Shown here: positions 34,244-43,225 of the stretch, piece after piece | How positions within the stretch are numbered: position 1 is the first letter of the stretch | Layout: the number at the start of each line of letters is the position of its first letter | NCBI GenBank assembly: GCA_003243425.1 | Contig: QFQP01000012.1 | Span: forward strand, 99,387 to 163,386 | DNA from: Archangium gephyra | GTDB lineage: Bacteria; Myxococcota; Myxococcia; Myxococcales; Myxococcaceae | DNA length: 64,000 bases | Direction: 5' to 3' | Program-made: the position numbers and the translations under genes | The notes under the pieces: model-generated | Database searches by the model: none | What the model was told of the DNA's origin: nothing | Seen by the model: only the letters and a program-made list of their open reading frames with translations

Positions 34244-37200
34244 TCACTCCGGCTTCTCAGGCGGCGGCATGACGGGAACCACCGCGACCGCCGGCATCGG
34301 CTTCGGCATGGGAGGCGGCCGCGGCACGCTCTTCCACAGCCCGCCGGTGCTGAAGGCCTTCCAGCCCCACTTGAGCCACGAGAGCAGCGACAGCGCCATC
34401 CACAGGCTCCAGGCGAGCATCGCGCCGCGGTACACCAGCATCGGCACCGAGATGACGAGCGCCGTCGGGTACGCGCTCGTGGTGCGGTCCTGGAACCAGC
34501 GCAGCAGCGAGGCGTACGAGCCGTTGCCGCGCACCTGCATCTCGGGCTGACCCAACAGACCCTCGTAGACGCTCACGCCGAGAATGATGAGCGCGATGCC
34601 GGTCGCTCCCACGATGGCCAGTTGGCGCAGGTTGAACCAACCGGGCTGCAGGTTGTCGCTCTTCTCGCGCCAGCCGAGGAACAACAGCCAGCCGAACACG
34701 AAGCCGATGGCCGCGATCGGCACCTGCGAGAGACCCAACGCGAGCAGCACCCACTTGAGCGTCGACAGCGGCGTCAACTTCGTGCGGCTCAGCGCCACCG
34801 AGACGACGAGCAGCACCAGCAGGAAGCTCCAGAACAACACCGCGGGGCCGAGGCCGGGGCCGCGCATCAACAGCACCCAGCGGTCCTGCGGCACGTTCAC
34901 TTCGATGTTGGCGTTCACCGTCGGCGTGCCCACGTCGAACGCGGGCGTGCGCCACGACAACGTCATGCCGCTCGAGTCACGCCACTGCAGCGCGACCGAC
35001 TGCGAGCCAGGCACCAGCGGAATGGCGACGTGGTTTCCCTCCTGACGAATCGGCTGCTGCACGCCGTTGATGGTGACGTTCTGCAGCGTCGCGCCGTCGG
35101 GCAGCGTGAACGCGTGCAGACCACCGCGCGAGCTGCGGAAGTTCGCGGTGAACGTGTAGTCGGTGGCGCGCGCGCCGGGCGTGGCGACGAGCGACGACTG
35201 ATCAATCGTGAGCGTCTGGCCCGACAACGCCTCGGGGCGCACCACTTCGATCTTCACCTGCTCGCCGGGCCACGGGCGCCACTCCGGCAGGCGCACGCCG
35301 CTCGCGTCCTGCTGATGCACCACGGGAATTCCCGAGAGCGACACGTGCCACACCGGGCTCACGTCGAGCCGCCACACTTCGATCCACGGCACGCTCGCCG
35401 GCGCGGTCAGCGTCAGCGGCGGCTTCGCCTCGAGCACGCTGCTCCACGACGCTTCGTTCGCGTTGGCCGGCATGTTCACCAGCGCCTTGCCGTTCTGCAC
35501 GCGCACCTCGCTCGACGTCACCGACTCACCGGCGAGCAACGGCACCTCGAGCACCACCGCGCTGCCAGCGGGCGTGAGGCGCGTGAGGTGCGTCTCGACC
35601 GTCCACGTGAGCCCCAGCACCAGCGTGCGCTCGACGCGTACGAAGGGCGGCAGCGTTCCCGTGGCCATCGCCGCGCCAGCGCCCTTCTCGTTGGTCGCCT
35701 TGCGCGTGAGCTGCAGGTTCTCGTCGGCCACGCCGTCTTCGTGCAGGCCGTCGAGTGTCCAGCCGTCGAGCCTGGCTTCGACCCGGTACGCGCGGAGCGG
35801 CAGGGCGATCTGCACCGTGTCACGCGGCGGCAGCGCACCTTCGAGCTGCACCTGATGCGCGCCTGGCGTCACCGCGAGCCACAACGTGCCGTCTTCCTCA
35901 CGGCGCACGCCGCCCGCGGGCCTACCGTCGAGCAACACGGTGTCGGGCACCCACTGCGTCGCGTTGCCCGGCAATGGCACCGCGGTCTCGGCGCCCGACA
36001 ACACCTCGACACGAATGCGCAGCGTCTTCGCCGAGGCCTCGAGCTGCAGCCGTGGGCTCGACGCGCACGACGGCGCACAGGAAGGCTTCTCGAGCAGCCG
36101 CTGACGCAGTTGTTCCAGCAGCTCGGGCGACGGCGCCTGCGCGAAGACCTGCGTGCTCAGCAACGCCAGCAACGCCGCGGCGACGGGCGCCGCGGTCTTC
36201 ACCCACTTCTTCAAGCGCTGCGGCCAGAAGTTTCCAGGGAAACCAATCACCACCAGCACCAGCAGCGCGAGCAGGATGACGCGCACGAACGCGAGCACGA
36301 AGTTGGCCGCGGGGCCGAGGAAGAAGAAGCTCAACATCTGCTCCCGCTGCACCGGGCCCGAGAACGAGATGCGCACCGGGTTCCAGTCCCAGCGGGGGAG
36401 CCCGGGGCCGGTCTGCACGGTGGCGTTCTTGTCGAAGTCGCGCACGTTGAAGCTGCGCTTCTTGCCGCTGCCCGGCGCCTGGTTCTGTGCGGCCGGAGGC
36501 GCCTCGGCAGGCTTCACGTTGCGGGTGAGCGAGTCGAGCGCGCCGCCGTAGCCGCCCTCCCAGCCGTTCTGTTGCTCCATCGCCCTGCTCTCTTCGAACG
36601 CGGAGATGCTCGAGCTGCGCGCGTACTGCTGCTCGTTCTCGGTCGAGTACTCGCTGTAGGTCTTCACGCCGCCGAGCGAACGGTCCTTCGAGAGCGCGGG
36701 GTACATGCCCTCGCGCACGTGCTCGATGGAGAAGGCGACGGTGATCAGCACCAGCGAGGCCCACGCCGCGTAGCGCGTGAAGTTGAGCAGCGACTTGATG
36801 GTGCCGGCAGGCAGCACGCGGAACAGGCCTTCACACACCAGCACCACCAGCCACGAGTACTGGGGCACGCCGTCTTCGAGCCACCCGAGGCCCAGCGTCA
36901 CCGCCGCGAGCACGCCCCACGGCAGACCGAACAGCCGCGCCATGGCCACCGCGATGATCAACACCAGGAAGAGGTCGAACAGCGTCCATTGATCCACCCA
37001 TGTGCCCGGCACCTTGTCGGCGCCGCTCGCGCTCACCAGCCGCCAACCGGGCGGCAGCTGCAAGGTGGTGTCGACCGAATTGAAGTCCGCGTCCCACGAG
37101 ACGGCCGAGATGTTGCTGATGTCGCCACCGAGCCGCGAATCGGCCTCGAGCGCCAGCCCGCCCTGACGAAGCTCGACGCCCGCCTTGCCGGCCGCGTCGA

Positions 37201-38392
37201 GCCGCGTGATGGACTGATCAGCGCCGCTGGTGACCACGCGACCGAGCTCGGTGCCCGGCTGCACGTCGAGACGCCACGAGCGGTGCAGCTGACCGCTCAT
37301 CTTGTCGCTCACCGTGTAGCCCTTGCCGTCGAAGTCGAGCCACAACGTGCGCGAGAGATTGAGCACGTCGGGCGCGGGGTCGCTGTCGCCACGCCGACGC
37401 TCGGTGAGCTTGAACTCGTCGGCCTCGCCCATCGAATACGCGGGGAACGCGCGCCAGTTCTGCGGCAGCGTGGTCTGCGTGGGGTCGACCGCGTTCACGC
37501 CTTCGATGAGCACCTGACGCAGCGAAGGCCGCGCGTCGAACACCCAGAGCTCGTCGGTCTCGCTCCACGGGCCGTCGGCCGCGGGGCGCTTGAGCGAAGC
37601 GACGCTGTTCTCACTGCGCGCCACCAGCTCGATGGTCCACGTACCGGGGCGAACCTGCACGCGAAGATGACCGTCACTCTCGATGCGCACCGGCAGCCCG
37701 CCGGTCAGCGACATGGGCACGAAGCCTTCTGGCAACGCGCGCCCCAGCAGCACTTCACGGCTGCGGCCCGACACCTTGAGCGTCACCTGGGTGACCAGCG
37801 AGAGCGGAATCTCGTCGACCACCAGGCGGTGCACGTCGATGTCCATGCGGTCGGTCTCCTGCTGCGCCGATTCACGCTGCAGGAACACGCGGCCCTCACC
37901 ATCACGGTTGGGCAGCGCGACGGCGGCGCCCTTCACCGTCAACGCGAGCAGCCCTGTCTCGGGCGGAATCTCGAGCGCCTCGGGCAACGAGTCCCACTGG
38001 AAGGCACCCGAGACCGAGTGCTCACCGGCGGTCAGCAGCACCGTGGGGCGGTGATTGCCGTCGGCGACGACGACCGCCGGCTTGCCGTCGACCTTCACGT
38101 CTTGCGGCCAGCGGCGCGCTTCACCGGGCAACACCAGCCACGCGTCGCGCCCGAAGAGCTTGAAGGTCTGCGTGAACGTGCCGCCCTGCTCACCGAGGTT
38201 CAGCGAGAGCCGCGCGGGCCACGCACATTCGCGACCATCGCCGCCCTGAAGAAACGGGCACGTGGCGGCGGTCTCGTGATGCAGCACCCAGCCGCTCCAG
38301 TCGCGGAGCGAGGGTGGGAGTTCGTCGGCCTTCGGAGGCGCAGCGAGAGCGAGCGCCGCGAAGGTCGCGACGGCCAGGAGCAATGGACGCAT
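34244..38392 (-). CDS. very large inner-membrane/periplasmic protein of unknown function
   Basis: A 1382-residue protein. The start at 38392 has a strong site (GAGGGGAACCCACTTC) and a signal peptide (LLAVATFAALALAAP). Residues 20-450 are beta-rich periplasmic (ARRWPQDVKVDGKPAVV, PPETGLLALTVKG). About five membrane helices (470-590) and a low-complexity loop follow, then more helices and VAAALLALLSTQVFAQAPSP, which looks like an internal signal peptide near residue 770. A second beta-rich half starts with LLEQLRQRLLEKPSC and repeats the style of the first. At least four C-terminal helices end the chain. Homologous giants occur in other proteobacteria as conserved hypotheticals. Confidence 0.8.
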   Translation of the reverse strand: MRPLLLAVATFAALALAAPPKADELPPSLRDWSGWVLHHETAATCPFLQGGDGRECAWPARLSLNLGEQGGTFTQTFKLFGRDAWLVLPGEARRWPQDVKVDGKPAVVVADGNHRPTVLLTAGEHSVSGAFQWDSLPEALEIPPETGLLALTVKGAAVALPNRDGEGRVFLQRESAQQETDRMDIDVHRLVVDEIPLSLVTQVTLKVSGRSREVLLGRALPEGFVPMSLTGGLPVRIESDGHLRVQVRPGTWTIELVARSENSVASLKRPAADGPWSETDELWVFDARPSLRQVLIEGVNAVDPTQTTLPQNWRAFPAYSMGEADEFKLTERRRGDSDPAPDVLNLSRTLWLDFDGKGYTVSDKMSGQLHRSWRLDVQPGTELGRVVTSGADQSITRLDAAGKAGVELRQGGLALEADSRLGGDISNISAVSWDADFNSVDTTLQLPPGWRLVSASGADKVPGTWVDQWTLFDLFLVLIIAVAMARLFGLPWGVLAAVTLGLGWLEDGVPQYSWLVVLVCEGLFRVLPAGTIKSLLNFTRYAAWASLVLITVAFSIEHVREGMYPALSKDRSLGGVKTYSEYSTENEQQYARSSSISAFEESRAMEQQNGWEGGYGGALDSLTRNVKPAEAPPAAQNQAPGSGKKRSFNVRDFDKNATVQTGPGLPRWDWNPVRISFSGPVQREQMLSFFFLGPAANFVLAFVRVILLALLVLVVIGFPGNFWPQRLKKWVKTAAPVAAALLALLSTQVFAQAPSPELLEQLRQRLLEKPSCAPSCASSPRLQLEASAKTLRIRVEVLSGAETAVPLPGNATQWVPDTVLLDGRPAGGVRREEDGTLWLAVTPGAHQVQLEGALPPRDTVQIALPLRAYRVEARLDGWTLDGLHEDGVADENLQLTRKATNEKGAGAAMATGTLPPFVRVERTLVLGLTWTVETHLTRLTPAGSAVVLEVPLLAGESVTSSEVRVQNGKALVNMPANANEASWSSVLEAKPPLTLTAPASVPWIEVWRLDVSPVWHVSLSGIPVVHQQDASGVRLPEWRPWPGEQVKIEVVRPEALSGQTLTIDQSSLVATPGARATDYTFTANFRSSRGGLHAFTLPDGATLQNVTINGVQQPIRQEGNHVAIPLVPGSQSVALQWRDSSGMTLSWRTPAFDVGTPTVNANIEVNVPQDRWVLLMRGPGLGPAVLFWSFLLVLLVVSVALSRTKLTPLSTLKWVLLALGLSQVPIAAIGFVFGWLLFLGWREKSDNLQPGWFNLRQLAIVGATGIALIILGVSVYEGLLGQPEMQVRGNGSYASLLRWFQDRTTSAYPTALVISVPMLVYRGAMLAWSLWMALSLLSWLKWGWKAFSTGGLWKSVPRPPPMPKPMPAVAVVPVMPPPEKPE

Positions 38393-38493
38393 GAAGTGGG
38401 TTCCCCTCGAAAAGGTGAGGAAACGTGGCACGGCCCGGTTTGAGTCGCGAGGTCCGCGAAGAGTTCCCTCTCGATGCGAAGCGTGGAGGGCGA

Positions 38494-38619
38494 CTACCGG
38501 CCCAACACGTCGCTCAGATAGAGCGCGACCATTCTTCTCTGCTCCGCCTTCGAGCGCTTCCACATCGCCGGCTCGTCGCGACTCATGCGGGAGAGCCCCT
38601 TGAAGATGTAGACGAGCAT
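38494..38619 (-). CDS. possible 41-residue basic protein
   Basis: The frame reads MLVYIFKGLSRMSRDEPAMW, then KRSKAEQRRMVALYLSDVLG and R. Codon choice is gene-like (GC-rich third positions) and the product looks like a folded helical peptide, not shadow sequence. A GGGAG lies upstream of the ATG at 38619. It could be a complete small protein or the C-terminal end of a lost gene. It lies head-to-head with the AbrB-family gene, whose N-terminal segment appears to be missing exactly here. Confidence 0.4.
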   Translation of the reverse strand: MLVYIFKGLSRMSRDEPAMWKRSKAEQRRMVALYLSDVLGR

Positions 38620-38659
38620 CGCGGCCCGCTCCCTCGCGGCGAACGGCCGGGCGCTGCAG

Positions 38660-39574
38660 ATGCCGAAGTGGTTGTTCGTGTTCGCGCAGGCGGTGCTGGG
38701 GGCCATGCTGGCGCGGCTGCTGACCACGGAACTCTTCGCCACCCTGAGCCAGCACCTCCTCGCGTTCGTCGCGGTGGTCGCCTCGGTGTTCGGCCTCGCG
38801 GTGCTCATCGGCGTCGTGCTCACGAAGCTGGGCGTGGTGCCGGGCAACGCCGCGCTCTGGGGTTCGTTCCCCGGGGCCGCGTCGGTGATGGTGGTGATGT
38901 CGGAGGCCTACGGCGCCGATTCACGCATCGTGGCGTTCATGCAGTACCTGCGCGTGCTGCTGGTGACGCTGGCGGCGACGGTGGTCGCGCGCCTCGCGTT
39001 CGGTCACGTGAACCACGCCGCGGTGCCGATGTTCGGCGCCATCGACCTGCCGTCGTTCGCGGTCACCTGCGTGGTGATGGTGTTGAGCGCGGTCATCGCT
39101 GCGAACGCCCGCCTCCGCGCGGGGCCGATGTTGATGACCATGGGCATCTTCACCGTGCTGCAGAACCACGCGGGCCTGCACATCGAATTGCCGCGCTGGC
39201 TGCTGGTGGCTGCGTGGTCCGCGCTGGGGTGGATGATTGGCCTGCGCTTCACGCGCGACATCCTCCGTTACGTGGGGCGCGCCTTCCCGCGCGTGCTGCT
39301 CGGCGTGGTGGTGCTGATCAGCCTGTGCGGCGTGCTCGGCATGACGGTCGCGCGGGCGATGCACCTCGACCTGCTCTCGGCGTACTTCGCGACGAGCCCC
39401 GGCGGCGCCGACGCCATCGCGGTGCTCGCGACCAACACCAACGTCGCGGTCTCGCTGGTGATGGCGATTCAGCTGGGCCGCACCATCGTGGTGATGCTCA
39501 TCGGCCCCCGTCTGGCGAAGTGGCTCGCGCCCCGGCTCGAACCCGCAGCACCCGAGGCGGCCCGCGCCACCTGA
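38660..39574 (+). CDS. AbrB family membrane protein, short at the N-terminus
   Basis: A 304-residue polytopic membrane protein of the AbrB/'ammonia monooxygenase' family (PF05145). GNAALWGSFPGAASVMVVMS, MQYLRVLLVTLAAT and AYFATSPGGADAIAVLA are its two repeated P-G-A/G-G-A motifs, one in each half. Relatives usually have 340-370 residues. Upstream of the ATG the same frame still reads family-like (TSIAARSLAANGRALQMP) but is stopped by a TAG at 38608-38610, so 40-60 residues appear to be missing. Function is unproven; transport or regulation has been proposed for the family. Confidence 0.75.
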   Translation: MPKWLFVFAQAVLGAMLARLLTTELFATLSQHLLAFVAVVASVFGLAVLIGVVLTKLGVVPGNAALWGSFPGAASVMVVMSEAYGADSRIVAFMQYLRVLLVTLAATVVARLAFGHVNHAAVPMFGAIDLPSFAVTCVVMVLSAVIAANARLRAGPMLMTMGIFTVLQNHAGLHIELPRWLLVAAWSALGWMIGLRFTRDILRYVGRAFPRVLLGVVVLISLCGVLGMTVARAMHLDLLSAYFATSPGGADAIAVLATNTNVAVSLVMAIQLGRTIVVMLIGPRLAKWLAPRLEPAAPEAARAT

Positions 39575-39655
39575 TCAACCCCGGCGCTGAGCCTTTGAGC
39601 CGGCAGGGGCGGGTTCACGACGCTTCTTCGCATCGGTGGCTCCGGGAACGAGGCC

Positions 39656-40219
39656 TCAGACCGGGCGCTCACCTCGCGAAAGCGCGTCGATGATGGCCGC
39701 GATGCGCTTTGCCCGCGTCTCCGGCTTCTTCGCCGTCTGCACGCGGTACGAGATGAGGAAGAGGCTGCTCTTCTTCAACGTCGCGAAGAACGTCTCGGCT
39801 GCCGGGTGCTTCTTCAGCTCCACGAAGAACACGTCGGGAATCACCGAGGTCGTCGACCCGCCGTAGGCCGCGTCCCACCGGCCGTCGGCCTTCGCCGCGG
39901 TGACCTGCGCGAGCCCCGCTGGCTGCATGCGGCCTTCGCTGATCAACCGCTCGACGTGGTCGCAGTTGATCTTCGACCAGATCGACCTGGGGCGCCGCGG
40001 GGTGATGCGCTGCAGGAATGATTCGTCATCGAGCGACTTCTTCACGCCGTCGATCCACCCCCAGCACAGCACCGCGAGCACGATGTCGTTCCACACCACG
40101 CTCGGCTTCCCCGACGCCTTCTTGAAGACGCGCACGTACAGCTCGGTCTCGGACGCGTGGTGCTCCGCCAGCCAGGCCTCGAGGTCTTCACGGGTCTTGA
40201 ACGCTCGGTGCTTCACCAC
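39656..40219 (-). CDS. YdeI/OmpD-associated family protein
   Basis: A 187-residue protein matching the YdeI-like (bacteriocin-protection, OmpD-associated) family: FKTREDLEAWLAEHHASE, YVRVFKKASGKPSVVWND, LCWGWIDGVKKSLDD, RITPRRPRSIWSKINCDHVE and DGRWDAAYGG are all characteristic, with a C-terminal helical part that often carries FFATLKKSSLFLISYRV. The family is linked to stress and peptide resistance but has no established biochemistry. I placed the start at the GTG at 40219; a second GTG at 40216 is equally possible. It is divergent from the CrtC/AttH-like lipoprotein. Confidence 0.85.
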   Translation of the reverse strand: MVKHRAFKTREDLEAWLAEHHASETELYVRVFKKASGKPSVVWNDIVLAVLCWGWIDGVKKSLDDESFLQRITPRRPRSIWSKINCDHVERLISEGRMQPAGLAQVTAAKADGRWDAAYGGSTTSVIPDVFFVELKKHPAAETFFATLKKSSLFLISYRVQTAKKPETRAKRIAAIIDALSRGERPV

Positions 40220-40244
40220 ACGGCTTCTACTAAACGCGCCGCGC

Positions 40245-41345
40245 ATGAACCTCCGCGTCGTCACCTCGTTCGCGTTGCTGCTGACCGCCTGCGCCACGTC
40301 GAAGCCGTCGGTTCGAATTCGCGACACGCCGGAAGACTTCGCGCAGCTGAAGCTCACCGACACCGTGCTGCCGCACGAAGACGGCCGCCGCGCGTCGCCC
40401 GGCGAGAAGAACTACGAGTGGTGGTACCTCGACGCGGTGGCCGCCGACGGCACGGTGGTGGTCGTGGTGTTCGGCGACAACTGGCCGGTGGGCGGCAAGG
40501 TGCGAGACGTCACCATCGAAGTGACGCCGCCCGGAAAGCCGACGCGCAAGGCGCGCTTCAAGACCGACGCGGCAGGCACCTTCGCCAGCGAGCACGCCGA
40601 CGTGCGCATCGGCAGCAACCGCTTCGAAGGTGACCTCGAGCGCTACACGATTCACGTCGACCCCAACGAGCTGCAGGGCGTGGGCTGCGACCTCGTGCTC
40701 GAGCGCCGCGTGAAGTCGTACCGGCCCGGCACCGGCTTCATGGGCAGCGGCGAGGAGTTCTTCGCGTGGGTGGTCGCCGTACCCGAAGGGGAGATCTCCG
40801 GCACGGTCACCGTCGACGGGAAGACCGACACCTTCCGCGGCTCGGGGTACCACGACCACAACTGGGGCAACGTCGCGCCGTGGGACCTCATGCGGAACTG
40901 GTGGTGGGGCCGCGGCGAAGTGAACGGCAAGACCGTGGTGATGAGCGAGATGCGACCGCAGCAGGGTCGCGGCAACGACAACATGGCGCTGCTCTTCATC
41001 GCCGGGCCGGAAGGCGACACCGCGCGGCTGCATGGCGCCGCCGTGCACCTGGTCGAAGGTGAGCTCACCGACAAAGAGGTGCTCGGCTACGACAAGGAAC
41101 GACCCTCGTCGGTGACGCTCGAGTCGACGGCTCCGGGCCGGCACGTGGCTGCGCGCTTCGAACGTCAGGGCGCTCCGACCACGTTCATGGACGCGCTCGC
41201 GAACATGTCGGGCTTCATGCGCTTCATGGCGCGCGTGGCCGGGCGGTCACCGTCGTACACGCGCTGGCGCAGCAAGGTGCTCATCGACGTCGACGGCGCC
41301 GCCGAAGAAGGCACCGGCACCATCGAGTTCATGGACTTCGAATGA
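40245..41345 (+). CDS. CrtC/AttH-like lipocalin-fold lipoprotein
   Basis: A 366-residue protein with lipobox LLTAC near residue 15. The body matches the AttH/CrtC (hydroxyneurosporene synthase-like) double-lipocalin fold: EKNYEWWYLDAVAADGTVVV, FRGSGYHDHNWGNVAPWDLM, and NWWWGRGEVNGKTVVMSEM. The DHNWG and WWWGR motifs are the family signature and line the putative active site. Members include carotenoid hydratases and terpenoid-modifying lyases; the substrate here is unknown and being lipid-anchored is unusual for CrtC. It overlaps the next gene by four bases. Confidence 0.82.
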   Translation: MNLRVVTSFALLLTACATSKPSVRIRDTPEDFAQLKLTDTVLPHEDGRRASPGEKNYEWWYLDAVAADGTVVVVVFGDNWPVGGKVRDVTIEVTPPGKPTRKARFKTDAAGTFASEHADVRIGSNRFEGDLERYTIHVDPNELQGVGCDLVLERRVKSYRPGTGFMGSGEEFFAWVVAVPEGEISGTVTVDGKTDTFRGSGYHDHNWGNVAPWDLMRNWWWGRGEVNGKTVVMSEMRPQQGRGNDNMALLFIAGPEGDTARLHGAAVHLVEGELTDKEVLGYDKERPSSVTLESTAPGRHVAARFERQGAPTTFMDALANMSGFMRFMARVAGRSPSYTRWRSKVLIDVDGAAEEGTGTIEFMDFE

Positions 41346-42337
41346 AGTATCTCGCCGTCGTCGTGTTCGCGGGTTGCGCCACCGTGCAGCGGCCACAACC
41401 CTCGCTTCAGCTTCCCCTGCGCATGTGGCGACTGCTCTGTGTGGTGATGTTGGTGGGTTGTTCACCGGGCAGGGCTTCCATCTCGGTCGACACCACGCGG
41501 CTCGACTTCGGAAGTGTCAGCGCGTGCCACGTCGCCACGCGCTCGTTCTCCATTCGCAATGATGCAGCCGAGGCAGTGACGCTCACGCTCGCCGACGTCG
41601 ACGACTTCACCGTCGTGCCGTCGGGCGAACTCACCATCGAGCCGGGGGGAACGCAGAGCATCGAGGTCAGCTTCGACGGCGCGCAGGTGAACGAATCTCG
41701 TGAAGTCACGCTGGTGATCCGTCACCTCGACGAGGTGGTCGCGCAGGTGACACTCGCGGCGCGCTGGACCGGCTACTCGTTCGCACTGAGCTTCTACTTC
41801 TTCGGTGAAGTCGCCGTCGGCGACGAACTGCTTTCTGCGCCGCTCGACATTCCCGCGACTGCGTTCGACACGTTGGCGGAGCCCGGCTTCTTCATCGACC
41901 TGTCGAACCCACCACGGCTTCGCTTCTCGCCGACGGAAGAACGCTCGTATTCCGCGCGCGTGACAGTTCCCGAAGAGAACGAATGCCCGGGCTATGCGTC
42001 GTTCACCGGCGTCGGTGTCACCGCGCTTCGCGCCAACCTGTTGCGGCTGGTCAGCGACGGCGGCGTTGCCGATGGCACGGTCACCTTCATCAACCGGGCG
42101 ACGCGTGAAGTGCAGCTCACCGACCTCGACGCCGGTGACGAGTTCGTACTCGCTGCAACTTCACTCACCGTGCCGCCGGCGCTGCGTGAGCGCGGCCTGC
42201 TCATGCCGAGCAACGCCACCCTCGACGTGAGGTGGACACCGCGCGACGGAGGAACCACCACCGGCACGCTCACAATGACCACCGACCTCGCGCGCCAGCC
42301 GACTTTCAGCGTCGCGATTCACGGCACCGCGCCCTGA
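41342..42337 (+). CDS. lipoprotein with choice-of-anchor/ASPM-SPD-2-Hydin-like domains
   Basis: Two starts are credible. The ATG at 41342 overlaps the previous stop (ATGA) and gives MKYLAVVVFAGC, itself lipobox-like. The ATG at 41423 gives MWRLLCVVMLVGC, a more normal lipoprotein signal. The body has Ig-like beta domains of the ASPM-SPD-2-Hydin/choice-of-anchor type: TTRLDFGSVSACHVATRSFS with IRN, and EPGGTQSIEVSF, then a second such unit near residue 200 (RLRFSPTEERSYSARV) and a third at the end. Such domains are found in many secreted myxobacterial proteins. Role unknown. Confidence 0.72.
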   Translation: MKYLAVVVFAGCATVQRPQPSLQLPLRMWRLLCVVMLVGCSPGRASISVDTTRLDFGSVSACHVATRSFSIRNDAAEAVTLTLADVDDFTVVPSGELTIEPGGTQSIEVSFDGAQVNESREVTLVIRHLDEVVAQVTLAARWTGYSFALSFYFFGEVAVGDELLSAPLDIPATAFDTLAEPGFFIDLSNPPRLRFSPTEERSYSARVTVPEENECPGYASFTGVGVTALRANLLRLVSDGGVADGTVTFINRATREVQLTDLDAGDEFVLAATSLTVPPALRERGLLMPSNATLDVRWTPRDGGTTTGTLTMTTDLARQPTFSVAIHGTAP

Positions 42338-42382
42338 ATTTTCGCCGTTGCGTGTGCGCTCTCGTCAGGCACCATCCGCGCC

Positions 42383-43153
42383 ATGAAAAAGACCCTCACC
42401 ATCGGTGCGTTGGCGTTCCTCGGGCTGTCCTCTTGCGTGAAGTCGTCGAGCCCGGCGATGGCCGACCTGCGCGCGCTCGACAAAGAAGGCAGCAAGAAGG
42501 AGCTCGTCGACCGCCTCGGCCTCGTGCCGCCCTCGGAGCGTGACGACGAGTGGTTCGACATCGCGCAGCGCGGCTCGGCGGCGTACCTGAAGGAAGTGAA
42601 GGTCGAAGAAGGCCGCGGTGAGACGGCGCTGGGCGAAGCCGAAGCGCTGCTCGAGAAGTTCCCGAAGCTCGGCACCTCCCAGCAGTTCATGGCCGCGCGC
42701 CTCGAGCTCGGCATTCGCGCGTTCAAGAACTCGTACGGCAGCTATCGCCACGCCGGAGGCCCGAACCCGTGGGTCGCCAAGCAGGTCGAGTTCATCGAGA
42801 AGGACACGGTGACGAAGGACGGCCCGTCGCGGCTGGCGAAGGAAGTGGTGCTGGGCCGACTGATTCCCATCACCGCGTACCCGCTGTTCCTGGTGGCGAC
42901 GAAGCGTGACGAAGCGGCGGCGTGCGCCGACCCGACGTTCACGCCGGTGTTCGTGGCGTCCATCACCGACGGCGCGTGGCTCGAAGAGAGCCAGAAGCTG
43001 CTGTCGGGCCCGTGCGCGGCGAAGAAGGCGGACCTCAAGGCAGCGTTCAAGGTCGCCGAGCGCACCACCGAAGAGAAGCGCGGCCTCTGCAAGGTGCTGG
43101 CGACCGAGGCGGACATGAAGGCCGACTGTGACTCGGTGAAGGCGCCGTACTGA
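42383..43153 (+). CDS. helical lipoprotein, unknown function
   Basis: A 256-residue protein, lipobox LGLSSC at about residue 18. The mature part is mainly helical, Lys/Glu/Ala-rich (EGRGETALGEAEALLEKFPK, MAARLELGIRAFKNSYGSYR), resembling TPR-like folds without a clear repeat. Four cysteines lie in the last 90 residues. No family recognised. The stop TGA is in the first of two TGATCA copies that are 8 bp apart (43151 and 43159). The hflX gene starts 72 bp downstream. Confidence 0.7.
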   Translation: MKKTLTIGALAFLGLSSCVKSSSPAMADLRALDKEGSKKELVDRLGLVPPSERDDEWFDIAQRGSAAYLKEVKVEEGRGETALGEAEALLEKFPKLGTSQQFMAARLELGIRAFKNSYGSYRHAGGPNPWVAKQVEFIEKDTVTKDGPSRLAKEVVLGRLIPITAYPLFLVATKRDEAAACADPTFTPVFVASITDGAWLEESQKLLSGPCAAKKADLKAAFKVAERTTEEKRGLCKVLATEADMKADCDSVKAPY

Positions 43154-43225
43154 TCAGTTGATCAAACCAGCTCGCCGCGCGGTGACGTGGCGAGCTTCGA
43201 GCGACGACGCGTGGTACGAGCGCGC

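Noticed and set aside
34622..38443. Plus-strand frame of more than 1200 codons opposite the 1382-residue membrane protein
   Set aside because: Its product is Arg/His/Gln-rich with no domain; the minus-strand frame has signal peptide, membrane helices and a ribosome site.
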